Source: Atrina japonica | Lineage: Eukaryota; Mollusca; Bivalvia; Pterioida; Pinnidae | Reading direction: 5' to 3' | Length of the DNA: 64,000 nucleotides | Assembly: GCA_030159075.1 (NCBI GenBank) | Contig: BROG01000154.1 | Location: 1-64,000, forward strand | Shown: piece by piece, positions 28,601 to 41,000 of the stretch | How positions within the stretch are numbered: position 1 is the stretch's first letter | How the letters are laid out: every line of letters begins with the position of its first letter | Made by a program: the position numbers and the translations under genes | The notes under the pieces: generated by a model | What the model was told of the DNA's origin: nothing | Database searches by the model: none | The model's input: only the letters and a program-made list of their open reading frames with translations

Positions 28601-30706
28601 TTTTTTTTTTTTTTTTTTTTTTTTATTTTTTTTTTTTTTTCTTTATTTTTTTTTTTTTTATTTTTTTTTCTTTATTTTTTTTTTTTTTTTTTTGTTTTTT
28701 TTTTTGTTTTTTTTTTTTTAATTTTTTTTTTTTTTACTTTTTTTTTTTTTTTTTTTTTTTGTTTTTTTTTTTTTTTTTTTTAGTTTTTTTTTGTGTTTTT
28801 TTTGTATTTTTTTTTGATTTTTTTTTTTTTTTTTTTATTTTTTTTTTTTTTTTTTTTGGTTTTTTTTTTTTTTTTTTTTTTATTTTTTATTTTCTTTTTT
28901 ATTTTTTTTTTTTTTTTTTTAATTTTTTCTTTTTTTTTTTTTTTTTTTTTTTTTATTTTTTTTTTTTTTTTTTTTTTTCTTTTTTTTTTTTTCTTTTTTT
29001 TGTTTTTTTTTTTTTTATTTTGTTTTTTGTTTCTTTTTTTTTTTCTTTTTTTTTTTTTTTTTTCTTTTTTATCAAGCATGAACCCAAACTCCTAGCATTC
29101 ATTTTATGTTTGTTGAATTTCTTTTTATTTTCAGAGTTAATCAGTTTATCTATGGATTATATTTTTAAAGAATAAAGAAGACACAATTTAGTGTCTTGAA
29201 TCTTATTTCACGATGGATATTAGCGTGATATATTAGTTCATTTGAATTCATCTGTGGCCTCACAAGGGATGCTTACTCCTCCATGGGGCACCTGAACCCA
29301 CCTCTGTATTTTCAGAAGTCTGTTCCTGTCCAAGTTTCTCTGTCTCATCTCGTGAAACTTCTTATTATTAATACTTTGGTATCTGTGATTTTTATATTGG
29401 TAAACAGGTGTAGTTCCGTATAATATTGAAATATGTGCAGCGAGTTATGTAGGCTATTGTATAACAATTTGAAATGCATGTAAATAAATTGTTTCATTTT
29501 ATGTTATCATCCTCAACCCCACTCCACCACCTTTCTGAAAATATCTAGATCCGCAACTGCAAAAGAAGGAACAAATATGATATAACTTTATTTGATATAT
29601 GCTAATTAGCATAATTATATATACATTGTTTCAAGCAGTTTAATACAACCATAGTTAACTTCGTCTTAGTGGGAAACAAAAGAAAAATCCAGGACAGGAT
29701 TGAAGAAAAAAATAAAGTTAGGACGGAAATCACAACGAAAAACATCCAGGATCAAAAGATTTGATCCTAGGTCCCACCCAAAAGAAATCAAATGGTTGCT
29801 CCCTAAGTGATACATAACAGAAAACTTATTTCAATTCTTTTTAATGTTTGAAACTATTGTTCAGATTCCAAAATGATATAAAATATTTGTTAGTAGCAAT
29901 AAAAAGCTATATTAATATTATTTAAGATTTTGGACTTCACTGTGGACTCACGGCAGGTGTGACCGGTCGACAGGGGATTTTTACTCCTTCGTGGCACCTG
30001 ATCCCATCTCTTGGTTTCCAGAGGTCCGTGTTTGTCCATTTGTCCGGATTTGTGTCTGTGTCCTGGACATCCTGGGGATTTATACTTTGGTATCTGAGAT
30101 GTTTTATATAAACTGATATATTACAGACCACCGATCCGTAGCCAAGACTTATTTTCGCATATGTAAGCTTCATGGCTATATTTATAGACCTGTCACTTAT
30201 TTTTATTAAATTTAGAATAGCTATGAATGTAAGCACCTTGAGATTTAAGTAAAGACGCATAACGTCTCATACCCAATCATATTTTTGTAGAAAAGCGACA
30301 ACCATTTGTGGCAATCTATGCTCGTTTGACAGCAGACGTTCAACCAACGGAAGATGAAAAAATGGTGTTCAACAATGTAAATACCAACATAGGCCAGGCC
30401 TACGACACTTCTACAGGTATTGTTACCGCAACAGCTGCTGGGATATATTCATTTGAATGTACGATAACAACACAACATGGCGATCCAGATGCTTACATAA
30501 TGGTAAACGCTAAACCAATAATGCCGTTGTTTGACCACTCTGATGACACTAGTAACTATGACTACAGACAAGCTAGCGCGTCCGTGACTGTGCATCTTAA
30601 TTTTGGCGACAAGGTATGGGTAGATTGGAATGGCTCAACTGCAGGCGCTACAGTGAAGGCACGTAGCGAAAGTTTTTTCTCTGGACATCTTGTTCGTGCA
30701 GACTGA
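25688..30706 (+). CDS. Secreted coiled-coil C1q-domain protein
   Basis: Exons 25688-26240 and 30291-30706 join in phase (G|AA) to 322 residues. Residues 1-16 (MIFCILLCVLIPSAHG) are a signal peptide. A coiled-coil stalk follows (about 30-180, for example LEQEVLTRKELQKDMLVLKA) with potential N-glycosylation sites such as NLTA, NVTS and NVSS. The C-terminal C1q domain (about 189-322) shows PFVAIYARL, FNNVNTNIGQAYDTSTGIVT, AAGIYSFECT, ASASVTVHLNFGDKVWV and the closing FFSGHLV. Proteins of this layout trimerise and bind sugars or microbial surfaces; bivalves have large families of them. There is no collagen stretch, so it is C1q-like rather than classical C1q. Start: ATG at 25688 has A at -3 and begins the signal peptide. 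The single large intron (26241-30290) holds a (GT)n run, an inverted-repeat element, a huge poly-T tract and two dispersed repeats. Confidence 0.92.
26411..26436 (+). repeat. (GT)n microsatellite
   Basis: Short pure GT run in the C1q gene intron. Confidence 0.9.
28019..28241. mobile_element. Inverted-repeat element with GGGCTTTT ends
   Basis: Left end TACCTAGGGCTTTT and right end AAAAAGCCCTGGTA are imperfect inverted repeats starting and ending in TA. The 223-bp interior has no coding capacity. MITE-like, in the C1q gene intron. Confidence 0.5.
28315..29070 (+). repeat. Interrupted poly-T tract of about 750 bp
   Basis: Almost pure T with single A, G or C interruptions every 5-25 bases and no period. 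It lies in the C1q gene intron. Phenylalanine-rich or lysine-rich frames across it are translation of homopolymer, not genes. Its length and irregular interruptions make assembly or sequencing error a serious alternative to real sequence. Confidence 0.97.
29268..29420 (+). repeat. Dispersed repeat, copy A in C1q intron
   Basis: GCTTACTCCTCCATGGGGCA, CTGAACCCACCTCTGTATTT and ATACTTTGGTATCTGTGA match the copy at 29948-30110 block by block. Non-coding. Confidence 0.6.
29948..30110 (+). repeat. Dispersed repeat, copy B in C1q intron
   Basis: Begins GGCAGGTGTGACCGGTCGAC, also found at about 785, then TTTTTACTCCTTCGTGGCAC, CTGATCCCATCTCTTGG and ATACTTTGGTATCTGAGA. It ends about 180 bases before the C1q exon. 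Confidence 0.65.
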
Positions 30707-30726
30707 TTCCCTCTTTATACATTAAC

Positions 30727-30732
30727 AATAAA
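30727..30732 (+). terminator. C1q gene polyadenylation signal
   Basis: AATAAA 20 bases after the C1q gene stop codon. Confidence 0.65.
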
Positions 30733-31014
30733 CAACTTTTAAGATTCTGACTTCTATTCTTTTTAAAATACTTCAATGTTGAAATACTAACAGTTAGCCT
30801 CGAAACACCGGGACTTAGTTGCAATTCTGTTGTTCAAAACGTTTTAATTGGGTTAATTTATGTAGAAATAAATGAGCAGTGATCAAATATCTGTGCATTT
30901 GCGTTTACCAAACATAAAGAGTTGTTACTGATAAAGTTTGGGAATTTTTTATTCCTTCAGTAATTCACAAAGTTTACATGCAAACATTCAATTTTCAGCA
31001 TGTGCTTTGTATAA

Positions 31015-32065
31015 AGGCAAGCGATTTCAAAGGGATCTTGGCGCCCATCATGGAATATTCTATGTCCGATCTATGACAGACTTTACTTTCTCTTATTTTG
31101 TGTTTCAATATTGAATTTGAACTTAAATCCATATTTCTGTGAAATATTTTTTTCACAAGATTATAGCGAAACTGAACTTCAACTGAACACATTATATTTC
31201 AAAGAGAATGGAATTCAACATGGCCAACAAGTGTCCATCTTGGATTTTGATCTTTCTGAAAATGTAATATGCACAACTAGACACCAGGGGTAACCTCCAT
31301 AATCAATTTCAAAAGGATTCCTTCAGTACATTCTAGACCTCAAAGGAAAACTTCATGTCAAATTTAAACAAGATCCCTTCAGTACTTACTGAGAAATAGG
31401 GGTAATATACTTCCATTGTCAAATCCAAGATGGCTGCTTGTCAGCCATGCTGGGATCCAATTTCTCTGAAAATGTTATATGCACAACTAGCTCTCACGGA
31501 GAACCTTCATGTCAAATTTCAAGATCCTTTCTCAGAAAAAGCAATAACAAACGTCCTATGGTCAAAATCCAAGATCGTCCCTTGTCGGCCATATTCGATT
31601 CCGATCTCTCTGAAAATGTAATATGCACAACTAGATCTTAAGGGAAACTTTGATGTCACATTTCAACGAGATCCCATCAGTCCTTTCTCAGAAATAGTGG
31701 TAACAAATGCCTTTGGTCAAAATCCAAGATGGCCGATTATTGGCCATGTTTGATTCCAATTTCTCTAAAAATGCACAACTAGATCTCAAGGGGAACCTTC
31801 ATGTCAAATTTCAAGGAGATCCCATTGGTCCTTTCTGAGAAGTAGCAGTGACAAACAACCTTTGGACAAAATCAAAGATGGTCCCTTGTCGACCGTATTG
31901 GATTCTGATATCTCTAAATATGCAATATGCACAACTAGACCTCAAGGGGAACCTTGATATCAAAGTACAAATAGATCCCTTCAATACTTTCTGAGTAATA
32001 GCGGTAACAATAATTGTTAAGGACGGAATGACGATGGACGGACCACGGACGCAGGGCTATTTGAA
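31015..32065 (+). repeat. 1-kb dispersed repeat with internal 145-150-bp units, copy 1
   Basis: Opens with GGATCTTGGCGCCCATCATG and closes with GACGGACCACGGACGCAGGG. Between them, units carrying TCTCTGAAAATGTAATATGC, ACAACTAGATCTCAAGG, TCATGTCAAATTTCAAG and CCTTTCTGAGAAATAG recur about five times. Copy 2 is at 53262-54075 with the same opening and closing. The unit phrases AAGATGG and GGCCAT occur in most units. No protein is supported. Confidence 0.8.
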
Positions 32066-32789
32066 AAATTGACAGGTACTAAAGTCATTTTTCATGACAT
32101 TGCGATGTTCTTTACGTAGTCTACTTGCGATTCAGTGATTTTATGACGCGTTTCTAACGACACTTTTACACTATACAACTACTAGAAAACTGTTTATAAT
32201 ACTGTATACATGGAAATATTTCGTTTAAGAGATGAGGGCAAATTTACTTTGAAAGCGAAATTTTCAAGCTAAATTATTGAAGCACGGACACACATGGCAA
32301 TCGTGACACTATGGTAAATCAGGGAGAATTTAAGATGGGGTTAATATGATTTCTGTCATAAAGGTGTGAAAATAACCAGGCCAAAAATATCCCTGGGCGA
32401 AAATTTCTAGGCATAAATTAATCAGAAATCGAAACAATGTAACATGTGCGAAAGCTTTTATAAATTTTATAGGTGTTTCTGATTTATCAAAGTTGACAGG
32501 CTCTGTGACTGTTGTAGATTACAGAGATATATCAAAGGAACTTTTGCTTCTGGCAAAATGAAACTTATGGTTAGAAAAAGAGAAGGTTTCGAGTTTCTTA
32601 TAATCTTAGTATATAGCATTTTGTCTTAATTTTTGTATAACATTATGTTAAACAGAGTAAAGACAGATAGTACTATGATATCTAGGTGTTGCCAAAGACC
32701 TGGGCTTTTCTGTTTCATTCGAAACTATTTAACCTGGTGCTCTCTTTTCATGCTCTACCAACGGAAGCATAAAGACACTTGTTGTTATC

Positions 32790-33002
32790 AGACATGCATA
32801 CTTGCCAAGTTTCCCCAATGAATAGGGAGACTCCCTATATCTATGTAAAATTTTGATAATTTCTTCAAGAAAAATGCATATCTCCCCTATGAAAACTTTT
32901 AATTTTCCTATTACTTCTTATTAAATTTTAGAGTCTCCCCCATGAGATTGAAAAATCTCCCCCATCATTTTTTTTCAAGATTGACAAGTCTGGACATATG
33001 GT
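32790..33002. repeat. Probable dispersed element rich in TCTCCCC
   Basis: Left CATGCATACTTGCCAAGTTT and right TTGACAAGTCTGGACATATG are loosely inverted. The interior repeats GAGACTCCC, ATCTCCCCT and GAGTCTCCCCCATGA. The edges are approximate. Confidence 0.4.
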
Positions 33003-33971
33003 ATCATGAACTAAATGTAACGACCAAATAAGAATCAAATGGTGATTTATATCAATCATATCATCTTTAATGATTCGGTAATACTAAAACGGTTGTATAA
33101 TTGCATCACAAATATGGTAGTCACGTAAGGGAAAACAACAAAATTTCCCCCAAAAAAATACACATAGCAATAGATAATATCAATATCGCAATCTGTAGTT
33201 GTATAACATAAAAAATGACAAAATGTATTTCCTAGATATCATTTATTTCTTTTGTTTCACTTGTAAATATGTACTGAGAATCCTGAAAATTGCACAAGCC
33301 AAGATGGGGGAATTAACAAAGTCTTGCGCTTGTACAAATCTTGAATTAACCGATATGTACATTGTATATAGGCACATCTTCATAATAAATAAATCATAAC
33401 AACTTATAAATAAATTCCATTGAAGTTTGTAACATTTTACTATACAGGAATAAAATGTACGATAAAGGACACTGTATAAAATATATCACTCTGTATATTA
33501 GTAAAAATTAGTGGAAAATAATTCAATTTCTGTATAAGACAACAACTGTGATTGGCCATTGTATTTATTTTATTTCTCGATAAAATGGTTAGGTTTCTTA
33601 GACACGCCCACATACGGAAATGTTTTCTGACGTCATGATAAGGATGTCATACAAAATCAAATAGATGAAGCTCCCAAGCCTTCTAATTTCACTTTAAGCT
33701 CCCACAATTCTGCTGGACTTCTGTCTAACTCTTCATATGCCAACTGTGTCTTTCACTTAAATCTAATAATTTCTTTCCATAAACAACCCTCGTTAGACCT
33801 ATGTTGTGCATCGTCTCCGCTGATTCAGCATGGCTGACTAGCATTTTATGTTGGCGGTTGCTAAGGACAAACAACGATATATTCTTCCGCTTTCATTGTT
33901 ATGATCAGTTGACGTTTTAGTTAAAAATTAAGATGTGAAGCCAATTTATTCTTGTCTGAATTAAATCATCA

Positions 33972-34170
33972 GGATTAACTTTAACAATTTTGCAATTTAT
34001 CTGGAAATGATATTGTTTGAGGCGGTGCATACTTTATAATCCGTGAAGCGGATCATAAAAATGTTTGAGGCAGTGCACACTTTACAATCTGCAAAGCGGA
34101 TCATAAAAAAGTGTGCGCCTCAAAAATCATATTATTTCTCAATAAATTGCAAAATTGTTAAAGGTAATCC
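33972..34170. mobile_element. Foldback element with about 50-bp arms
   Basis: The left arm starts GGATTAACTTTAACAATTTT and reaches GTTTGAGGCG. The right arm is its reverse complement with few differences and ends AACAATTTTG-like then GGTAATCC. The centre is a direct duplication of about 43 bp (TTTGAGGCGGTGCATACTTT and TTTGAGGCAGTGCACACTTT). No coding capacity; MITE-like. Confidence 0.75.
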
Positions 34171-34744
34171 TTAAATAAATTATAATCCATGAATTTATGG
34201 GTGTAGTACACATGCATTTGATATGAGGAATCCTCAAAGTGCCATGTCACCCTAAATGCATCTTTTAAAAAATGTAAGACAACACAATCCAATTATTGAT
34301 GATATCCCTGCAGTAAATAGATATATGTTAAGAAAGAAAAGACATGGATTCCAATTTTAGGAGTTCATGTTAAAGACAATTTTCAGGTAAGCTTACATTA
34401 GACGTAATCGTAGTTCCAAAGGACTAATTCAGTAACTGCACTGTTGACTACACCATGTAATTATCCATTTTATAATCTGAGCAAAGTTTATACTAGTATG
34501 TACTACATGTATGTAGTAAGGGTCAGTAGCTGAAAAAAGCATTGAATATTGATTTAGGTGTAAAAAATTAACCAACAAGGTTAAAGATATCAAATAAGAA
34601 CATCAAAAACTATACAATATTGAATAAAAGGGCAAAATATAACTTGAGTATATCTGATCAAACTGGAAACATTGATAATTATAAACATTATAAATTTCCT
34701 ATAACATTTTACATAGAGAAAAAATTGGAGTCAGTTGAGTGCAT

Positions 34745-34750
34745 GTTTAT
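34745..34750 (-). terminator. Candidate PM20D2 polyadenylation signal
   Basis: AATAAA on the minus strand about 270 bases after the PM20D2 stop codon. Confidence 0.4.
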
Positions 34751-35018
34751 TTCCGGAAAAACTGTTTGAGGCTCCTCATAAATACAAAATTAAACAGAAC
34801 AATGATTTTTTATCTTAACTGTAGCATCAACGACTAGCAACACAGAAATAAAAGTCCTGAAAATCAGGCTGTAAAAGTAAGCCAATAAATGTTAACGTGA
34901 ATCTGACTACGGTAATTATCTCCATTTGATTTATACACATGTGCACCACATGTTTTCTGAAGTTAAAGGGTATTCTATCCTCTTCATTCTTTCTCATATA
35001 TATATATATAATACCCAT

Positions 35019-38000
35019 TTATCCTTCACTGGTGTCCTTAAGAAAGTCCTGTTTTATTTTTTGTATGAGCTCCGGTTTTGTGTAAATATCAAGAGCTGTC
35101 ATTGCTAGGGATTTTGCGATAGCCAAGCTGTACTTTTGGGCTTCTTGAGTGGCTGTAAAGAAAGAATGACACAATTTTTAAAAATCCCCTTTCAACTCTA
35201 AACATACAAAATACAGGATAGAGGAAAGTACTCAATGACCCTTGAAATATCACCAAAAACTTTTGAAGACGTTTGATATGCACAAAGCAATAATTAAGCT
35301 TTCTGAACTCCTTGTGGTTCAGGTGATTCTTCTAATATATGCAGGTACTACTACATAACAGGGAAGAGAGAGCAATCCCTCATTCAAGTCTAAGACATGC
35401 CAATGTGACAGTCAACAAATATCAATGTAAACTGGTTGCATATGTAGGCTGTTAAAGTGTATATAGAAGTGCTGTATGTAGTGAGGCTGGTGTTTATGCA
35501 AAACATATGAATATAATTCAGGTCTTTTTCTATAGTTTCCAGAGGGCCAAATTCCCCCATTCCCAATACAAATAACATACAGTTTTTCCCAATTTGATGA
35601 AAAAGATTCACAATCTCTTGTGTTCAGTTAATGACCATAATGAAAAGTAAATTACTATAAGCGGAAATTTATTTAAAAACAGATTCTATTACATTAAGAC
35701 TTCCATGTGCACAAACAATTTTTCAAAATTTGACACAAATTCCTGTAGAAATTGCCAATTGTGTCACCAATGGCATTTCCCCCATATTGACAGAAAAAGG
35801 CCTGTAGTTATACCCCATTAAGTATGTTTATCCACAAATTCCCCAAAATCCCTACAGAAGAAGCCAAATCAAATAAAATTATTATTTTCTTTTTTCCTTT
35901 AAGTTTTCTTGAACTTTACATTTGTTATAATATCCTGTAAAATATGAGACAAATACATATGAAATAAATACCTGATGCCACTGTGAATTGCTTAGAGTGA
36001 TTGCTTGCATCTGTACCTATGAAGAACTTGGGGTGGATACTTGGTACCACATGTGACACATTGCCCATATCAGTAGAACCACCAAATTTCTGGAGTATCT
36101 CTGGTCTCTGGTCAAATTCTATCCCAATAGATCGTCCATTTTCTTCAAACAGGGTTGCCATTGTGTTATTAGACAAAAGTGACATATAATGCTTTTCCCC
36201 AAATTTGTACTCTGCCTAAAAGAAACACAAAATGAAATTGTGATTTTAAACATAATTCTTTTTAAATGAAATTTAAAAATTCTTTTCCAGTTTTAGCATT
36301 CTGTTTATCAATTTCTATCGGATGCTAACACTTCACATATCGAGACAAAACAGAATTTGTTCTCCTTTCTGCATGCAAGATCACATGGTGTTTTAGTATT
36401 TCTTTGTGTTTCCTGTTGCTTAGAAACAAAATAAAATGTATAGAAGAATCTCAATGAGTACATCGACTTTATTTTTGGATTTATGAAAATGTTAGTTGAA
36501 TTAAATTATAAGGATTTCTTTAATTTATTTTCTGTCATTGAGATATGACAAAACTATATTGATGAGCATTTTGTTTGAATCTGAATAAATGTGAAAGGAT
36601 CAGTATGCTGAAGTCATTTTGTACTTGAAAACAGAAGGAAAAAATAACTGACAGACCTTTATTTTTACCACGATTGATATCAGGAAATTGTGGGTTCTTA
36701 GAAGAATCAGTTCTTTGCAACTGTAACAGTGAATAATGGATTCTTAAATGGCTGTGTTGAGTGGATAAGGTAGTAAGAACCTGTTTGTCCAATCCCAGGG
36801 TTTCTCTAGAAGTGGAATTTCAGATTCTTACCACGAGGGTAGAGATTTCCTTATCTACTCAACACACCCATGTTTGATCATTTTTCTCCCATGTTATTTT
36901 TAAATACATGTTTATGTAGATCTACGTCAATCATGAAGGACATAACTATGCACTGTATTATAGAAGACACAGAAACACTACATCACAAATTGTACTGTGA
37001 CATCATGACGTATGTCAGCTGTCTTTCCCTTGGGAAAGACAGTTATCTCTTCATGGGTAATCATTTTCTTTTACGGGCAAGTGTGGGAGAAAATTATAAC
37101 ATCAGCTAATTTTACAAGTGCTTCAAGAGCACCCTGGCTCTCTTATCTATCAGAATTAACTTTCTTACTTGACATCCAGTACATAAAGCTGCCCCATTGA
37201 TACAATCTACAATCTTTTCTTTCAATACTGCAAGCTCTGATTCTGATGGTGTCCTCAGGTAGAATTCTAGCTCTGTCTCATCTGGTACAACATTGGGCTG
37301 TAATCCGCCCCTCCTTATAACACCTGCAGATAATGATAATGGATACATTAAACAACATAGAAAAACTTCTAATAATTCACTGCTCCAGAAAAGCTGCGTA
37401 TTTTACAAATAAAAAATAAATGGATGCACAAGCAAATTAAAGTCCATGGCTATAACCCGCCCCTCCTTATAACACCTGCAGATGATAATTGATACATTAA
37501 ACAACATAGGAAAACTTCTAATAATTCACTGCTCCAGATAAGCTGCGTATTTGCGTATTTTATGCATAAAAAATAAATGGATGTGCAAGCAAATTAAAAT
37601 CCATGTGTAAGATACCCAATGCAAATCAAAACTGAAGCGTAAAATTAAACACATTGGATCTGAAACCTGCTGAGAGAAAAATACTGAGTTCCCTTGTTCT
37701 GAATGGACCTTGGTCATAATGTGTGTTAAAGCTCTATAGTGATAATGCAGTTAAGCTGACCCAAACCCAGATGTTTAAATTGTGGACTTACATTGTACTG
37801 ACAGTTAAATACAGATTAATTAATGGTAATTTAGCAACCAAACCTTTATAGTAAAATCAATGGCAATTGTAATATGGCAGCAGAATTGGAAAATACCCAC
37901 TTGATAGAAACTTTGTGGGTAAAAATACCCACTGGATTTGGAAATGATGGATATTATACCCAAGTGCTCATAAAGTTACCTGGAGCACTGTAATATACCT

Positions 38001-41000
38001 ATAAGGGATATCTGGCTAATTTTTAAGGACTTTTAGCCATGTGACATTCATCAACACATGATCACTTTTTAGGCATATACTTAAGGAATTTCTAAAAACA
38101 TGGGTTTGACAAAAGGGTTCAAACATCTTTTCAAAGAAAAGATGCATTTATTAAACTAGAAAAGGCAGTATCCTTGCTACTTCCAAGTTCTTGAAATGTA
38201 TTGTTGTTGTGATGCTTACCAAGATGAAAAGTAACCACATAATTAATACCGTATAATGTATATTTTTACCTTCAATATGGAGTTCCTACATATACATCCC
38301 AGAATTGATGCATTGTTAAGTATCTAGAAGTACTAATAATTCCAAATATACCTACGGATACACACTGCAAGACAGTACACAAATACACTTACAGACATGC
38401 ATACACATACACTCACACACACACCTTAACTCACACATATTCACACCTACACTCACACACACATATACACACACCTACGCATACTCACATACATACATCT
38501 ACACTCACACATACTCACATACACACACCTACACTCACATACACTCATACCTACACTCAAACACAAACACACACAGTCACACTGTGCATGAGAATCCAAA
38601 ATACCAAGGATTTCATATTGGGGTCTTAAGGAGAAAAGATGGGCCAGGTTGGCTGGGCTATTTCATAACCCATTGATTTATAAGAATGTGTTTGTTGTAA
38701 GATATACACAATATACATTAACATTACTTATAGTTTACAATTTGGAAACTTGTCTCACCATGAACTCTCCAGTTTGGCATCATTTGCTGTCGTAGACAAG
38801 AAATACTGTTATAACACATGACTGCAGCATCAAGGGCATTTAGACCTTTCCAAGGAAATGACGAAGCATGTGCTGCCAGTCCTCTGTAGATGATGGTTAC
38901 CCTAAAAACATATACATACATGTACACTTGTATTTAAGGCCAAAAAAAAAAAAAGAAAAAAAAAAGAAAATGTTTGATGTAACCTGAGACAGACCCATGA
39001 TCATGACTTTTGTCATCATCTGACCTGGCTTTAGATAGATAACTAGATGTCTACTTAACTCAACAACCCTGAAAAACGATGAACTTTCTGTAAACCAATT
39101 ACTTAGACCCTTCCAAATGTATCTTCCGGGACAAATGATTTAATAAATTGAAATATACATACACATTATTTTTCTACCCAAGCTAACTTAACATTCTTAG
39201 GAAAAAACAACAATAAAAAAAATTTAATAAAAACAAAAACAAAAAACACCATATTCGACCAAAAAAGCACCCAGGGCACTAAAGATATAGGGGAAAAGGA
39301 GTGGGCGCTTACTGGGACCACTGAAGTCACATTTGTAACCGCCCAATTCAAAGAATGGTTAAGTCTACTCAGAATCCAGGAGTATGGTTTAGAATCAAAA
39401 TTTTATAATAATTCTAAATGAAACATGAACTTGTTCTGTCCAGAATGATGACAGTAGACCATACTATTTATTGATCTGGGCGGGTCTAAATGTGACCATA
39501 TAGATTGGTGATTTAAGAGTGAAATTGACATAATACAGTTAATGTTTTTGTAAGGCATGGTGGTTAAGTTTTTGTAACTATTACTGAGGATGGCCAGAGT
39601 TACTTACATTTTCTGGTCCATCTCTCCTTGTCAATGTCAACCAGTTATAAAAGATTCTCGAGCGTGTGTAAAAAAAAAAAGGTGAGTAAATCTGATCTGT
39701 AGGGGAAGAGTGATTATAGGGACATAAACAATTATTGGGTAGTATAAAGTACACATAATGTAATCAAGGATATATAAAAGTAAATTATAACAAAAACAGA
39801 ACATGACAACAACAGATATACTTACGGAATCATAGAGACATACTTTGGTCTGGCTACTGTGAATTGCGATGGATGTGCCATCATGGCCACATCCAAATCT
39901 TTAAAAACACCTGCATTAATTAAGTCCTGTTTACCACACTTTCCCTCCTCTGCAGGGGTACCTAAGACAGTGAGCTAAAAACAGATAAGTATAGACATAT
40001 TTTTCTGTTTTGTTTATAATTTGCCATTAATTAGCAAAACTAAGTAATTATACAATGACAAAATTCTAAAAGAACAAGTAAAATATGATGAAGAATAGAT
40101 ATATTTTGGATCATAGACAATGAAAGATTCTAGTCCAAGTAGTTAACTGGTCTGAATCATCATTTCAAACCAATGATGAATAGGGACTGAACTTCAAACC
40201 CAAATATTGTGCACTTTGCTGAGCTCCTTGATAGCAGACTAATATAAATAATTACGGAGTGTCTATTTGTCCGGCTAACCGGACAAATAGCTCTCTGACT
40301 ATTTGTCCGGTCACACAAAATGCGCATGTCATATCTTATCTCCAGCAGCAGGAGCCCACGTCAGAGCGATGGCGGAAAACGGAGAAATTGGTATTGGGGA
40401 CAAATTTTCTTCATACGAAGAGCTAGAATAAAAAATTCGGACAAATAGCCTCACAGATATATATCCGGTTAGCCGGACAAATAGCCTCACAGATATATAT
40501 CTGGTTAGCCGGACAAATAGCCTCACAGATATATATCCGGTTAGCCGGACAAATAGCCTCACAGATATTTGTCCGGTTAGCCGGACAAATAGCCTCACTG
40601 ATATATATCCGGTTAGCCGGACAAATAGCAACTGCCAAATACGGAGTGTCTATGTGTCTATTTGTCCAAATACGGAGTGTCTATTTTTCATACGAAGAGC
40701 TAGAATAAAAAAATCGGACAAATAGCCTCACAGATATATATCCGGTTAGCCGGACAAATAGCCTCACAGATATATATCCGGTTAGCCGGACAAATAGCCT
40801 CACAGATATTTGTCCGGTTAGCCGGACAAATAGCCTCACAGATATATATCCGGTTAGCCGGACAAATAGCAACTGCCAAATAATTAAGTTGCGTGACCAA
40901 TATTTATATAACTATACACAACTGCAGCATGTACATGTAATCAACATCAGAAGATTGTCAGTTTTAAGTAAATGCTCCTAAAATAAAATAGGATAAACAA

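Noticed and set aside
28252..29175. Phenylalanine-rich and lysine-rich open frames
   Set aside because: Pure translation of the poly-T tract on either strand.
40329..40900. Reverse-strand repeat peptide and possible CRISPR-like array
   Set aside because: The units are contiguous 36-bp tandem repeats without unique spacers, in a eukaryotic intron.
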